Shown here piece by piece: positions 43,498-52,465 of a DNA stretch of 64,000 nt; the first letter of the stretch is position 1, and the number at the start of each line of letters is the position of its first letter. The stretch is from Streptomyces sp. 2114.4 (lineage in GTDB: Bacteria; Actinomycetota; Actinomycetes; Streptomycetales; Streptomycetaceae). Made by a program: the position numbers and the translations under genes. The DNA is taken from the NCBI RefSeq assembly GCF_900187385.1, contig NZ_FYEY01000001.1, positions 6,882,001 through 6,946,000 of the forward strand, given 5' to 3'. The notes under the pieces were generated by a model, which was not told where the DNA came from, did not search any database, and saw nothing but the letters and a program-made list of their open reading frames with translations.

Positions 43498-44403
43498 CTA
43501 CGAGGCGGACGGCGTTTCGAGCATCACCGAGCGGGTCAGGCCACGGGGGTTGTCCGGGTCCAGGCCCCGGGCGCGGGCCCGCTCCAGCGCCACCCGCTGG
43601 ACCAGCACCAGATCGGCCAGCGGATCGCGCGCATGGCACACAAAGCGCGCCCCGGTCCGCTGCACATCGGCCTCCAGTCCTGCCGGTGCCGGGCCGAACA
43701 GCCAGGTCACCCGGCCGGGTGCGGCTATCGAGATCGGACCGTGGCGGTACTCCATAGCGGGGTACGACTCGGTCCAACTCTGCGATGCCTCCCGCATCTT
43801 GAGTGCTGCCTCGTTGGCCAGGCCGAACGTCCAGCCCGTCCCGAGGAAGGCGAACTGCTCGGCATCCACCCATTCCTTGTCCACCGGCGCGGCCAGCGCC
43901 TCCTCCGCGTCGGTCACCGCCCGGGACACGTCCTCGCCCAGCTGCGCACGCAGCATCGTCAGCGCAGTCGTCGCAAAACGGGTCTGCACCACCGACTCCT
44001 CATCGGCGAAGGGGAGCGCGACCACCTCGTCGGAGACAGCCGCTGCCGGTGTCGCGGGGTCACCGAGGATCGTCACCGTCGGGATGCGCCCCTTGACCGC
44101 CTCGAGTACGCGCAACACCTCGGTCGTGGTGCCGGACCGGGTGATCGCGACCACCGCGTCGTAGCCGCGGTCGGTGCCGAGGAACGCCTCGGAGGCGGCG
44201 AAGGGGTCCGTCACCCCCTGTCCGGCTGCCTCGCGCAGTGCCGCATACGACTGCGCCATGAACCATGAGGTGCCGCAGCCGACGACGGCCACCCGCTGTC
44301 CGGCCTTGGGCAGCGGGCTCGCGGCCGCCCCGATCCGCGCGGCCTCCCGCCACGTCTCCGGCTGGCTGTGCAGTTCCTGCTCCATGTACGAGATCTCGCT
44401 CAT
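43498..44403 (-). CDS. SIS-domain sugar-phosphate isomerase/deaminase (AgaS-like)
   Basis: A 301-residue double-SIS protein starting at MSEISYMEQELHSQPETW with GGAGGG upstream. Ligand-binding motifs are VGCGTSWFMAQSYAALREAA near 44-63, AITRSGTTTEVLRVLEAVKG near 92-111 and FLGTGWTFGLANEAALKMRE near 190-209, with YPAMEYRHGPIS near 217. The family includes AgaS galactosamine-6-phosphate deaminase/isomerase and GlmS-like isomerases. It leads an operon with the aldolase and is divergent from the sugar porter. A kinase for the pathway is not present in the window. Confidence 0.88.
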   Translation of the reverse strand: MSEISYMEQELHSQPETWREAARIGAAASPLPKAGQRVAVVGCGTSWFMAQSYAALREAAGQGVTDPFAASEAFLGTDRGYDAVVAITRSGTTTEVLRVLEAVKGRIPTVTILGDPATPAAAVSDEVVALPFADEESVVQTRFATTALTMLRAQLGEDVSRAVTDAEEALAAPVDKEWVDAEQFAFLGTGWTFGLANEAALKMREASQSWTESYPAMEYRHGPISIAAPGRVTWLFGPAPAGLEADVQRTGARFVCHARDPLADLVLVQRVALERARARGLDPDNPRGLTRSVMLETPSAS

Positions 44404-44857
44404 GGCCCACCCTCCTGCGATGTGCATGTGCTCATCGGTCTGCATCTCTGTGTCCGTGCGTCTGCGTCTCTGCGTCTCTGTGCGTCCGCAGGTCTGCGGG
44501 TCTGCACGAAAGTGCAATATTTTCCTTCGTTGCAATCGACTGTACGCAGAAAGTCGTCAGGCTTCCATCCCTCGTTCGGGCGGATGCGCCAGAGGGGAGG
44601 TGCGGTGCGGTGGCCTGGTGAGGACTCGTGAGCCGGTCTCATCTGGGTAAATGCTGGCTTGTCGCATGGCGTCGAGAGTGCGTGCGGAGAGGCTCAGGGG
44701 AGTGCCGGGAAGTGCGAGAAAGTGTTGACAGCTGCGTGAAACGCGCCGAATACTTGCAAGATCACGCACGAGCTTCGAGCGTGCAGTTCCAGTACGCAGC
44801 CCAGCCACGCAGCTCAGTCATGCAGCAAGGCCCGCTCCGCCGCACAAAGGACTTCCC
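44404..44857. other. Divergent regulatory gap of the sugar module
   Basis: It contains a CT/GTCTGC-rich stretch of short repeats (about 44440-44505), three GAAAGT elements (44508, 44549, 44718) that resemble the direct TTTC/GAAA repeats bound by DeoR-type regulators, and a good promoter for the sugar porter. A hairpin-forming GCACGAGCTTCGAGCGTGC lies near 44765. No gene is supported. Confidence 0.6.
44725..44754 (+). promoter_or_regulatory. Promoter of the sugar porter
   Basis: TTGACA at 44725-44730 matches the -35 consensus exactly; AATACT at 44749-44754 fits the -10 with an 18-base spacer. The -35 abuts a GAAAGT element. Transcription would start about 97 bases before the ATG. Confidence 0.65.
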
Positions 44858-46324
44858 ATGTCCATTGCCACGCTCTCCGCGACGCCCCCGCCCCCGTCAC
44901 CCGGGACCGCACGCCGCACCGGCAGACTGTTCGCGCTCACCGGCGCCGTCGTCGGCGTCATCTACGGCTACGACACCGGCAGCATCTCTGGTGCCCTGGT
45001 GTTCCTGAGCAAGGACTTTCATCTCACCGAGGCCGAAAAGGGCCTGGTCAACAGCATCCTGGTGTTCGGCTCCATCGTGGGCGCGCTGATCGGCGGCAAG
45101 CTCGCCGATGCCCTGGGCCGCAAGGCGGCGATGCTGATCGTCGCCGGCTCCTACGCCGTATTCGTGGCGCTCTCCGCCGTCGCGCCCAACGTCGTCGTGC
45201 TGGACACCGTCCGCTTCCTGCTCGGCATCGCCATCGGCATCTCGATCGTCGCCGCCCCGCTCTACGTCGCCGAATCGACTCCGGCGCGTATCCGCGGAGC
45301 CTCCGTCGCCGCCTACCAAGTCGCCACGGTCGCGGGCATCGTCATCACGTACTTCGTCAACTGGGGCCTGTCCGACGGCGGTCACTGGCGCTGGATGCTC
45401 GGTCTCTCCGCGATCCCCGCCGCAGTCATTCTGATCCCGTTGCTCAGGCTGCCGGACACCCCACGCTGGTACATCCTCAAGGGGCGCACGGAACGAGCTG
45501 TCGAGGTCATGGCCATGACCGACCCGGACGTCGATCCGCGTGAGGAGGTCGCTGTCGTGGCGTCCGCGCTCGACCAGGAGAGCGGTGGATCGGCGCGCTC
45601 CTTGCTGCGCAAGCCGTACGCCCGTGCCGCGCTCTTCGTCGTCGGCCTCGGATTCTTCTGCCAGATCACCGGCATCAACGCCGTGACGTACTACAGCCCG
45701 CAGATCTTCGAGGAGATGGGCTTCACCGGCAACGGCCAGAACTTCCTGCTGCCGTCCTTCGTCCAGCTCGCCTCGCTGGCCGCGACCGTCCTCGCCCTCC
45801 TCATCATCGACCGGCTCGGCCGCCGGGTGGTGCTGCTCTGCGGTATCGGCACGATGGTCGCCATGCTCGCCGTCCTGACCGCGGTCTTCGCCAGGGGCGA
45901 GCTGCACGGCGCCTCGACCTGGGTGGGCTTCGCCGCGATCCTGCTGTTCACCGCAGCCTTCAACTTCGGCTTCGGATCGCTGATCTGGGTCTATGCGAGC
46001 GAGGCCTTCCCCGCCCAGCTGCGCTCGACCGGAGCCTCGGTGATGCTCACCGCCGACCTGGTGGCCAACCTCCTGATCGCCCAGTTCTTCCCCTCTTTGA
46101 TGGCCTGGGCCGGTGCGGCCCTGACCTTCGCGGGCCTTGGCGTCCTCGCGCTCGCCGCACTGGTCTTCGCCGCCGCCACCGCGCCCGAGACCAAGGGGCG
46201 TCAGTTGGAGGACATCCAGGAGTACTGGCGCAACGGGGGGCGCTGGCCCGCCTCGCCCCCGCCCGTTCCCGCGAGCTCCGGCTCGCTCAGTGGTTCAGCG
46301 GCGCCCCCGACGGCGGCTCCGTAG
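44858..46324 (+). CDS. Sugar porter of the major facilitator superfamily
   Basis: A 488-residue MFS transporter of the sugar-porter family with twelve membrane segments. Diagnostic motifs are GYDTGSISGALVFL near 33-46, GGKLADALGRKAAMLIVAGS near 78-97, LRLPDTPRWYILKGR near 204, TGINAVTYYSPQIFEEMGF near 269, VYASEAFPAQLRSTG near 374 and PETKGRQLEDI near 445. It is a proton-coupled or facilitative hexose/pentitol transporter. Divergent from the SIS-aldolase-DeoR genes, it supplies their substrate. Confidence 0.92.
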   Translation: MSIATLSATPPPPSPGTARRTGRLFALTGAVVGVIYGYDTGSISGALVFLSKDFHLTEAEKGLVNSILVFGSIVGALIGGKLADALGRKAAMLIVAGSYAVFVALSAVAPNVVVLDTVRFLLGIAIGISIVAAPLYVAESTPARIRGASVAAYQVATVAGIVITYFVNWGLSDGGHWRWMLGLSAIPAAVILIPLLRLPDTPRWYILKGRTERAVEVMAMTDPDVDPREEVAVVASALDQESGGSARSLLRKPYARAALFVVGLGFFCQITGINAVTYYSPQIFEEMGFTGNGQNFLLPSFVQLASLAATVLALLIIDRLGRRVVLLCGIGTMVAMLAVLTAVFARGELHGASTWVGFAAILLFTAAFNFGFGSLIWVYASEAFPAQLRSTGASVMLTADLVANLLIAQFFPSLMAWAGAALTFAGLGVLALAALVFAAATAPETKGRQLEDIQEYWRNGGRWPASPPPVPASSGSLSGSAAPPTAAP

Positions 46325-46445
46325 CCCAGGGGAGGGGCGGCGGCTACCGGGCTGACGGTACAGGGCCGACTGTTCCGTCCGTGGGGCTCTCAAGGCGGCG
46401 GGGCGGGCCAAGCGGCGTCCACAGAGCCAAGGAGGTGCCCGCAAG

Positions 46446-46481
46446 CCCGCAGCCCGGAGCGCCGGCGCTCCGGGCTGCGGG
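46446..46481. terminator. 36-bp perfect palindrome, bidirectional terminator
   Basis: Two 18-base arms meet without a loop at 46463/46464. It lies between the convergent sugar porter and YciI-like genes and should act as terminator for both. Confidence 0.8.
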
Positions 46482-46490
46482 GACGGCTGC

Positions 46491-46790
46491 TCAGGACGGC
46501 AGTGGTTCCCGGTACTGCTCCAGAGCCGGGGCGGTCGTCGTCGCCGCGAACTCCGTGATCCGGTACTCACACACCCCGGCGAGGGCGAACGGGTCTTCGG
46601 TCACGATCCGCTCGACGGTCGCACGGTCCGTCCCGGCGGCGAGAATCACGCCGCCTTCCCGCGGGATCTTGCGGCCGGCGGCGAGGAAGTGCCCGGCGGC
46701 GTACTCCTTCTCCAGCCACTCCCGGTGCTCCTGAAGGAGGGCGTCGACGCGTTCGAGGGGCGCGGTGTAGGTCAGCTCCAGTACGAACAT
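46491..46790 (-). CDS. YciI-family protein
   Basis: A 99-residue ferredoxin-like protein: MFVLELTYTAPLERVDALLQ followed by EHREWLEKEYAAGHFLAAG, then DPFALAGVCEYRITEF. The histidine in EHREWL and the aspartate in EDPF are the conserved residues of the family. YciI-like proteins are small enzymes or binding proteins; a few act in ring-cleavage chemistry, most are uncharacterised. It appears monocistronic. Confidence 0.88.
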   Translation of the reverse strand: MFVLELTYTAPLERVDALLQEHREWLEKEYAAGHFLAAGRKIPREGGVILAAGTDRATVERIVTEDPFALAGVCEYRITEFAATTTAPALEQYREPLPS

Positions 46791-46971
46791 AGGTGCAATA
46801 TAGACGAGATATCAGGCGGAAGCGCGGCTTCTGACGGGAAGGGAATGCGCAGGCCAGGGCGGATGCCACAGCATGTGTCCCCGGCTGGTGCGGCGTACTC
46901 CGCTGGCGCGGCTCTGCGGCACGTACAGGTCCCGGAAGTGCCGCGACCTCAAGGAGAGGACGCAGACACGG

Positions 46972-48393
46972 TCAGGCCGTGGGCAGCTCCGGGCGGCGCC
47001 GCCCGTGCCGCGTGGCGCACTCATAGGCATGCCCCGCTTGGAGGACGGCGAGATCCCCGCGCGGCGCACCGATGAACTGCAGCCCCACGGGCAGGCCGCC
47101 CGGGGTGAATCCTGCGGGAACCGAAAGGGCGGGCACGCCGAGGAGGGAGACGAGGTAGGCCGATCGCATCCAGTCCAGATAGGAGTGGGTGGGCCGGCCC
47201 GCGACCTCGCGGGGATACTCCAACTCCGCGTCGAACGGCGTGACTTGGCTGACCGGGGCCAGGAGCAGGTCGTACCGGGAGAAGAATTCCAGTATGCCGA
47301 GGTACAGCCGGCTGCGGGTCGCGGTGGCGGTAAGCAGGTCGGCGGCGGTCAGCCGGCGGCCCTGCTCGATGTTCTGGACGATGCTGGGTTTGAGGGCCTG
47401 CCGGTCGGAGTCGAGCAGGGCGCCGAGCGCCAGGTCGAAGCTGTGTGCCCGTAGCGTACGGAAGGTGTCGTCGGCCCCGGTGAGGTCCGGGCAGGCGGTG
47501 TCGATACGGCAGCCGAGTTCTTCCAGGACCCTCAACTGCGGCTCCAGAACGGCGAGTACGTCCGGGTCGGCCGGGGCATGGCCCCCGAGGTCCGGTGTCC
47601 AGGCGACGCGCAGGCCGCGCAACTCGCGGTCGAGGGGCACCCGGAACGCCTCGCCGGGGGTCTCCAGACCGATGGGGCAGCGCGGATCCGGACCCGCCAT
47701 GACCGACAGCAACAGCGCCGTATCCGCCACGGTCCGCCCCATCGGGCCGGGGACCGACAGGGTGTCCCAGAGGTCGCCACCGGGGTGCCGGGGCACGCGT
47801 CCCGGCGTCGGCCGCAGCCCGACGACATTGCAGAAGGATGCGGGGTTGCGCAGCGAGCCGCCCATGTCACTGCCGTCGGCGAGCGGTTGCAGCCCGGCCG
47901 CGAGCGCCGCGGCGGCGCCGCCGCTGCTGCCGCCCGCCGAACGTGTGGTGTCGTACGGATTTCGGGTGGTGCCGAAGACGGGATTGAAGGTGTGGGAACC
48001 GGCGGCGAATTCGGGAACATTGGTCTTGCCGAGGCGGATGGCGCCGGCCCGCTGCAGCCTGTCGACGAGCAAGTCGTCCTCGTCGGGGACGTGGTCGGCG
48101 AAGAGCGGTGAGCCGTGTGTGGTGCGCATACCGCGGGTGAGATGGGTGTCCTTGAAGGCGATCGGAATCCCGTGCAGGGGCGGGAGGGCGGCGCCCCGGA
48201 CGAGACGATCGTCGGCGAGCGCGGCCGCGGAGAGTGCGCCTTCGGGGTCGAGGGTGACGAGGGCGTTGACGGCCGGATTGACCTGTTCGATGCGGTCCAG
48301 ATGCGCCTGGACGACCTCCCGCGCGGAGACGTCGCGGCGGCGCAGCCGGGCGGCGAGGTCGAGGGCATCGAGCTGATGGAGCGCATCGGGCAT
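46972..48393 (-). CDS. Amidase signature family hydrolase
   Basis: A 473-residue amidase starting at MPDALHQLDA with GAGGTC upstream. The Ser-cisSer-Lys triad is visible: lysine 81 in IAFKDTH, Gly-rich AGGSSGGAAAALAAG at 153-167, and serine about 180 in DMGGSLRNPASF. Substrate could be an amide, carbamate or 6-aminohexanoate-like compound; the family is broad and the neighbours (YciI, endonuclease V) give no clue. It diverges from the endonuclease gene. Confidence 0.9.
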   Translation of the reverse strand: MPDALHQLDALDLAARLRRRDVSAREVVQAHLDRIEQVNPAVNALVTLDPEGALSAAALADDRLVRGAALPPLHGIPIAFKDTHLTRGMRTTHGSPLFADHVPDEDDLLVDRLQRAGAIRLGKTNVPEFAAGSHTFNPVFGTTRNPYDTTRSAGGSSGGAAAALAAGLQPLADGSDMGGSLRNPASFCNVVGLRPTPGRVPRHPGGDLWDTLSVPGPMGRTVADTALLLSVMAGPDPRCPIGLETPGEAFRVPLDRELRGLRVAWTPDLGGHAPADPDVLAVLEPQLRVLEELGCRIDTACPDLTGADDTFRTLRAHSFDLALGALLDSDRQALKPSIVQNIEQGRRLTAADLLTATATRSRLYLGILEFFSRYDLLLAPVSQVTPFDAELEYPREVAGRPTHSYLDWMRSAYLVSLLGVPALSVPAGFTPGGLPVGLQFIGAPRGDLAVLQAGHAYECATRHGRRRPELPTA

Positions 48394-48611
48394 GAAGACC
48401 TCGGAGGGTTGTTTCAGAGCGGCGAGGTACCGGTGGTGGAGCACGAGCAGATCGCCGAGGGGCTGCCCTCGGCGGCGGCTGCGCGGTCGTCGGAGTCGGC
48501 GGGGTCCGGGTTCACGCTCACCAAGGTACCCAGCGCCACTGACAACGCATCATGGTCAGGCATCCCGGCCTGGTCAGAGGCTCGCACCGGTTCGGTAGCG
48601 TGGCGGTCACC

Positions 48612-49316
48612 ATGGACACTCCCGGAACGATCTCCTGCGACGACGAACTGCGGAACTGGCCGGCCGACGAAGACCAGGCGCGCGCGGTCCAGGACCGGTT
48701 GCGGCCCCACGTGCGGCTCGATGAACCCGGTCCGGAACCGGGGTTCGAGGGCACGGTCGTCGGGGTGGACGTCGCCTACGACGACGCACGTGACGTCGTC
48801 GCCGCTGCCGCCGTCGCGCTGGACGCCCGTACGCGCGCCGTCGTCGACGAGGCGACCGCCGTCGGGCAGATCTCCTTCCCGTACGTCCCCGGCCTGCTCG
48901 CGTTCCGTGAGATTCCCACCGTGCTCGACGCCCTCGCCCGTCTCACCCGCACCCCTGACCTCGTGGTCTGCGACGGTTACGGGCTGGCGCACCCGCGCCG
49001 CTTCGGGCTCGCCAGCCACCTGGGCGTGCTGACCGGGCTGCCCACCATCGGTGTCGCCAAGAACCCCTTCACCTTCCGCTACGCCCTTCCCGGGCCGGAC
49101 CGCGGCGCCACCTCTCCGCTTCTGGACGGAACGGAGGAGGTGGGACGTGCGCTGCGTACCCAAAGGGGCGTCAAGCCGGTCTTCGTCTCCGTGGGGCATC
49201 GCATCGACCTCGACCGTGCCTGTGCGCAAACGCTCCACCTGGCAGCGTATTACCGGCTCCCCGAGACGACCCGGGCCGCGGACGCGCTGTGCCGGAGGGC
49301 GCTCGCCGACGCCTGA
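48612..49316 (+). CDS. nfi: Endonuclease V (deoxyinosine 3' endonuclease)
   Basis: A 234-residue DNA/RNA repair nuclease starting at MDTPGTISC. Conserved elements are VVGVDVAYDD near 52-61 (catalytic aspartate), QISFPYVPGLLAFREIPTVL near 88-107, VCDGYGLAHPRRFGLASHLG near 122-141 and SVGHRIDLDRA near 197. It nicks at inosine arising from adenine deamination. It is unlinked to other repair genes here and followed by the convergent reductase. Confidence 0.93.
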   Translation: MDTPGTISCDDELRNWPADEDQARAVQDRLRPHVRLDEPGPEPGFEGTVVGVDVAYDDARDVVAAAAVALDARTRAVVDEATAVGQISFPYVPGLLAFREIPTVLDALARLTRTPDLVVCDGYGLAHPRRFGLASHLGVLTGLPTIGVAKNPFTFRYALPGPDRGATSPLLDGTEEVGRALRTQRGVKPVFVSVGHRIDLDRACAQTLHLAAYYRLPETTRAADALCRRALADA

Positions 49317-49342
49317 CCGGGTGGGGGCAAGGAGAGCCGGGA

Positions 49343-50530
49343 CTACCCCTGGACGACGCGGAAGGTGATGCCCGCATCCTGGAGGCGGGCCGTCAGCGCA
49401 TCCCCCATGGCAACCGCGGTGGTCACCTGCCCCGCGGTCTCCGGCAGGTCGTCGAAGGCCAGGCTGAGCGCCGACTCGGCGAGCATCTTCGCCGTCTCGT
49501 CGTAGCCGGGGTCACCGCCCGAGACCTCGGTGATCAGGCGTTCGCCACCGCCGGAGGCGACGAAGCGGACCCGGAACCAACTGCGGGCGCGCCGCTCGGG
49601 GCCCGGCCCGTCACCCGGCTCCAGACGCCGCGACAACCAGCGCCGCGCGGCCGGCACCTGGGCGAGCGCGCACAGGGCCCCCACCCCCACCGTCCCGCCG
49701 ACGGCGATGGGCAGCCGTCGTACGCCTGCGTAGTGGCGGTAGCGGAAGTCGGGCCCGTAGCGCTCCAGCGCGGCGGCGGAGCGGGCGATGACCTGAGGAT
49801 CGAGGGTCGGCAACGGCACGCCCCAGGTGCGTGTTTCACCGCTCCTGAGAGGCGGCCCGAAGGGCGCCCGCACCGTACGGCCGGCCGGTCGCGGCTCCGC
49901 CCGCTGCCGGTCGCGGGCGGCCCGCGCCATGGCGACCGGACGCGATGCGACGGCCAGTGCCGAGGCCAGAGTGCCGCCGGAAAAGGTGGCGTTGGTCCGC
50001 ACGAAGCCGTCGATCCGTACGGGGACGCCTTCGGGGAGGAGCCGAACCGTGAAGAGCACCCCCAAATCGTGCGGAACGGAGTCGAATCCGCAGGCGTGCA
50101 CGAGGCGCGCACCGGAGGCGCGGGCCGTTGCGTCGTGACGCACATACATCCGGTCGATGAACTCCGGCTCCCCGGTCAGATCGACATAGTCGGTGCCTGC
50201 CGCGGCGCAGGCGGCGACCAGCGGCTCACCGTGGAGCAGATACGGCCCGACGGTCGTCGCCAGCACTCTGGTACCGGCGGCGAGGGCGCGCAGCGCGTGG
50301 GGATCGCCACTGTCCGCCCGCAGCAGCGGCAGTTTGGCACAGTCCGGGTTGATCGCTGTCAACTCGTCGCGCAGCCGCTCCAGTTTGGCGATGTTGCGCC
50401 CGGCCAGCGCCCAGCGGCAGCCCTGGGGAGCATGCGCGGCCAGGTAGGCGGCCGTGAGGGCGCCCGCAAAACCGGTCGCGCCGTAGAGGACGAGATCATG
50501 GTCCCGTCCGAAGGTGTCCTGCCGTCGCAT
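49343..50530 (-). CDS. Saccharopine-dehydrogenase-like NAD(P)-binding reductase
   Basis: A 395-residue protein starting at MRRQDTFGRDHDLVLYGA with GAGGAAGC upstream. The Rossmann motif LVLYGATGFAGALTAAYLA lies at 13-31, followed by TVGPYLLHGEPLVAACAAAG near 98-117 and GFDSVPHDLGVLFTV near 152-166. Relatives in mycobacteria are the trans-acting enoyl reductases for phthiocerol lipids, and others are of unknown function. A much longer open frame continues upstream across the nanT gene antisense and is not credible. Convergent with endonuclease V. Confidence 0.85.
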   Translation of the reverse strand: MRRQDTFGRDHDLVLYGATGFAGALTAAYLAAHAPQGCRWALAGRNIAKLERLRDELTAINPDCAKLPLLRADSGDPHALRALAAGTRVLATTVGPYLLHGEPLVAACAAAGTDYVDLTGEPEFIDRMYVRHDATARASGARLVHACGFDSVPHDLGVLFTVRLLPEGVPVRIDGFVRTNATFSGGTLASALAVASRPVAMARAARDRQRAEPRPAGRTVRAPFGPPLRSGETRTWGVPLPTLDPQVIARSAAALERYGPDFRYRHYAGVRRLPIAVGGTVGVGALCALAQVPAARRWLSRRLEPGDGPGPERRARSWFRVRFVASGGGERLITEVSGGDPGYDETAKMLAESALSLAFDDLPETAGQVTTAVAMGDALTARLQDAGITFRVVQG

Positions 50531-50680
50531 CGTGCTTCCTCTCGTGCGTCCTCTCGACCGCCCGCTGGGCACGGAGCCCGGACACCAGGCAGTCACCCCC
50601 GCCCCGTCAACGTACGTTCCCGGCCGCCGTCTTGGCCGTTCCCGTGCCGTTCCCGGGGGCAGTATGGGGGGCACGCAGTC

Positions 50681-50709
50681 TTGATAGAGCATGGTGACCG
50701 GTCCAGATT
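50681..50709 (+). promoter_or_regulatory. Probable nanT promoter
   Basis: TTGATA (50681-50686) and CAGATT (50704-50709) are separated by 17 bases. A start near 50716 would place the palindromic operator just downstream, where a bound repressor would block elongation. Confidence 0.4.
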
Positions 50710-50726
50710 CACCGATGGCACCGATG

Positions 50727-50744
50727 ACATGGGACGTCCTATGT
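50727..50744. promoter_or_regulatory. 18-bp near-perfect palindrome, candidate GntR-type operator
   Basis: ACATGGGACGTCCTATGT differs from a perfect palindrome at one position in each arm. Such sites are typical of FadR-subfamily GntR regulators, several of which govern sialic acid uptake. No regulator gene is adjacent. Confidence 0.5.
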
Positions 50745-50836
50745 CTGGTCTGCTGCCCCGACCACCACCCAGCGGCTTTCCCCGATGACGCCGCGAACCG
50801 TACCGTCCGCCGATCGCCGGAGGAGGCCGGGCAGCC

Positions 50837-52465
50837 GTGACGATGCGCCCCGCGGACACCCCCGCGGACACCCCTGAGAACAGCCGGAACAGCCGGAACA
50901 GCCGGAACAGCCGGAACTGTCGGCACTGGTGGCAGGAGGTCACCCCGGGCCAGTGGAAGGCGATGTTCGCCGCCTGGGTCGGCTATCTCCTGGACGGCTT
51001 CGACTTCGTCCTGATCACCCTCGTACTGACCGAGATCGCCGCCGACTTCCATCTGAGCACCGCCACCGCGGCCTCGCTGATCTCGGGTGCTTTCATCACC
51101 CGGTGGCTGGGCGGCGCCGTCCTGGGCGCGATGGGGGATCGCTACGGTCGCAGGACCGCCATGGTCACCAGCATCCTGCTGTACTCGCTCGGTACCTTCG
51201 CCTGCGGTTTCGCCCGGGACTACACCAGCCTGTTCGTCGCGCGGCTGGTGATCGGTCTGGGCATGGCGGGGGAGTACAGCGCCGGCGTGACGTATGTGCT
51301 GGAGAGCTGGCCTGTCCGATGGCGCAATCGTGCTTCCGGATTCATCATCTCCGGTTACGCCGGCGGCACCGTCCTCGCGGCGGAGCTCTACAAGTGGGTG
51401 GTCCCGCACTGGGGCTGGCGTTGGATGTTCTGGATCGGCGTCCTGCCGGTCCTGGTCGCCCTTTGGATGCGCCGATCGTTGCCGGAGGCGGGCGACTGGC
51501 AGCGGCAGATCGGCACCGCCGGCGCGGAAGGGGAACGTCCCCGTCCCTTCCGGCCGTTGTTCACCGGCCGCATCCGGCCCTGGATCAACACCGCCCTGGC
51601 GGCGTTGGCCTCGGTCGCGCTGTTCTGCGTTTTCACACCCGTCGGCGCGGGGGCCGTACCGGGGCTGTCCGTTGTCGCGGCGGTGTGCCTGGTGGCATTC
51701 GCCGTGCAGCTCGGCGGACGTCGTGGGTGGCTGCTGTACGTGGCCCTGATGGCGACGGTCTTCTGCGCCTTCCTCTACAGCTGGCCGGTCCAGGCCCTGC
51801 TGCCCACCTACCTCAAGACCGACCTCGGATACGCCCCCGGGGAGGTCACCGACGTGATGTTCTCCGCGGGCTTCGGCACCATGGCGGGCTGCTGGCTGGC
51901 GGGCTTCACCGGCGACCGGTTCGGAACCCGCCGCGCCTATGCCGGCACCCTGCTGGCCTCCCTCGCCTTCGTCTTCCCGGTCTTCGCGGTGCAGAACAGC
52001 CTGCCGGCGCTCGGTGTGCTGGTCTTCGGGCTGCTCGCGCTCGGCCAGGGCGTCTCCGGCATCCTGCCGAAGTACCTCGCCGGCCACTTCCCGACCGCCA
52101 CCCGCGCCGCCTCTCTGGGCTTCGTCTACAACGTCGGAGCCCTGGGCGGGGCGGTGGCGCCCGTCCTGGGAGCGCATCTGGCCGAAGGCATGCCCCTGGG
52201 GCGGGCGCTGGCCGTGCTCACCTTCGGACTGACGCTCGTGGTCATCATCCTGGTAGGCGGCAATGTCCCCCAGCGGCTGGCCCGGCTCGTGGACCGTCAG
52301 GCACCCGAAGACCGCCTTGTGCCGGAGGCCGGGGAAGCGGGGGCGCTGCCCATGGGGCGGGCATCCGCTCCTCCTCGCCATCCCTCTCTCCATCCCCCGC
52401 CCCATCCCCCTTCCGCTCCCACTCCTGCCCCCGCTTCTGGGGAGGTGCCGCCGGACTCGGCGTAG
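50837..52465 (+). CDS. nanT: NanT-like sialic acid transporter (MFS)
   Basis: A 542-residue MFS transporter starting at GTG 50837 behind AGGAGG. It matches E. coli NanT across its length as I recall it: AAWVGYLLDGFDFVLITLVL near 46-65, MGDRYGRRTAMVTSILLYS near 98-116, FCAFLYSWPVQALLPTYLKT near 309-328 and SLGFVYNVGALGGAVAPVLG near 421-440. NanT is a proton-coupled sialate symporter. The first 30 residues contain a short NSR repeat, and the C-terminal 40 are Pro-rich. No sialate lyase, kinase or epimerase lies nearby, so catabolism must be encoded elsewhere or the true substrate differs. Its 3' end overlaps the decayed MgtC gene. Confidence 0.82.
   Translation: MTMRPADTPADTPENSRNSRNSRNSRNCRHWWQEVTPGQWKAMFAAWVGYLLDGFDFVLITLVLTEIAADFHLSTATAASLISGAFITRWLGGAVLGAMGDRYGRRTAMVTSILLYSLGTFACGFARDYTSLFVARLVIGLGMAGEYSAGVTYVLESWPVRWRNRASGFIISGYAGGTVLAAELYKWVVPHWGWRWMFWIGVLPVLVALWMRRSLPEAGDWQRQIGTAGAEGERPRPFRPLFTGRIRPWINTALAALASVALFCVFTPVGAGAVPGLSVVAAVCLVAFAVQLGGRRGWLLYVALMATVFCAFLYSWPVQALLPTYLKTDLGYAPGEVTDVMFSAGFGTMAGCWLAGFTGDRFGTRRAYAGTLLASLAFVFPVFAVQNSLPALGVLVFGLLALGQGVSGILPKYLAGHFPTATRAASLGFVYNVGALGGAVAPVLGAHLAEGMPLGRALAVLTFGLTLVVIILVGGNVPQRLARLVDRQAPEDRLVPEAGEAGALPMGRASAPPRHPSLHPPPHPPSAPTPAPASGEVPPDSA
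50878..50922 (+). repeat. 9-bp tandem repeat at the NanT N-terminus
   Basis: GAACAGCCG occurs four times perfectly (50878-50913), with a degenerate fifth copy, encoding Asn-Ser-Arg repeats before the first membrane helix. Confidence 0.9.

Larger units (their letters stand above)
50531..50836. other. Divergent regulatory gap upstream of nanT
   Basis: About 300 bases holding the reductase start region, then the nanT promoter and an 18-bp palindrome downstream of it. No gene is supported. Confidence 0.6.

Noticed and set aside
49346..50530. Annotating the reductase as lysine-pathway saccharopine dehydrogenase
   Set aside because: The Rossmann motif and family pattern fit the broader saccharopine-dehydrogenase-like group, but no lysine pathway partner lies nearby and actinomycete members mostly have other or unknown roles.
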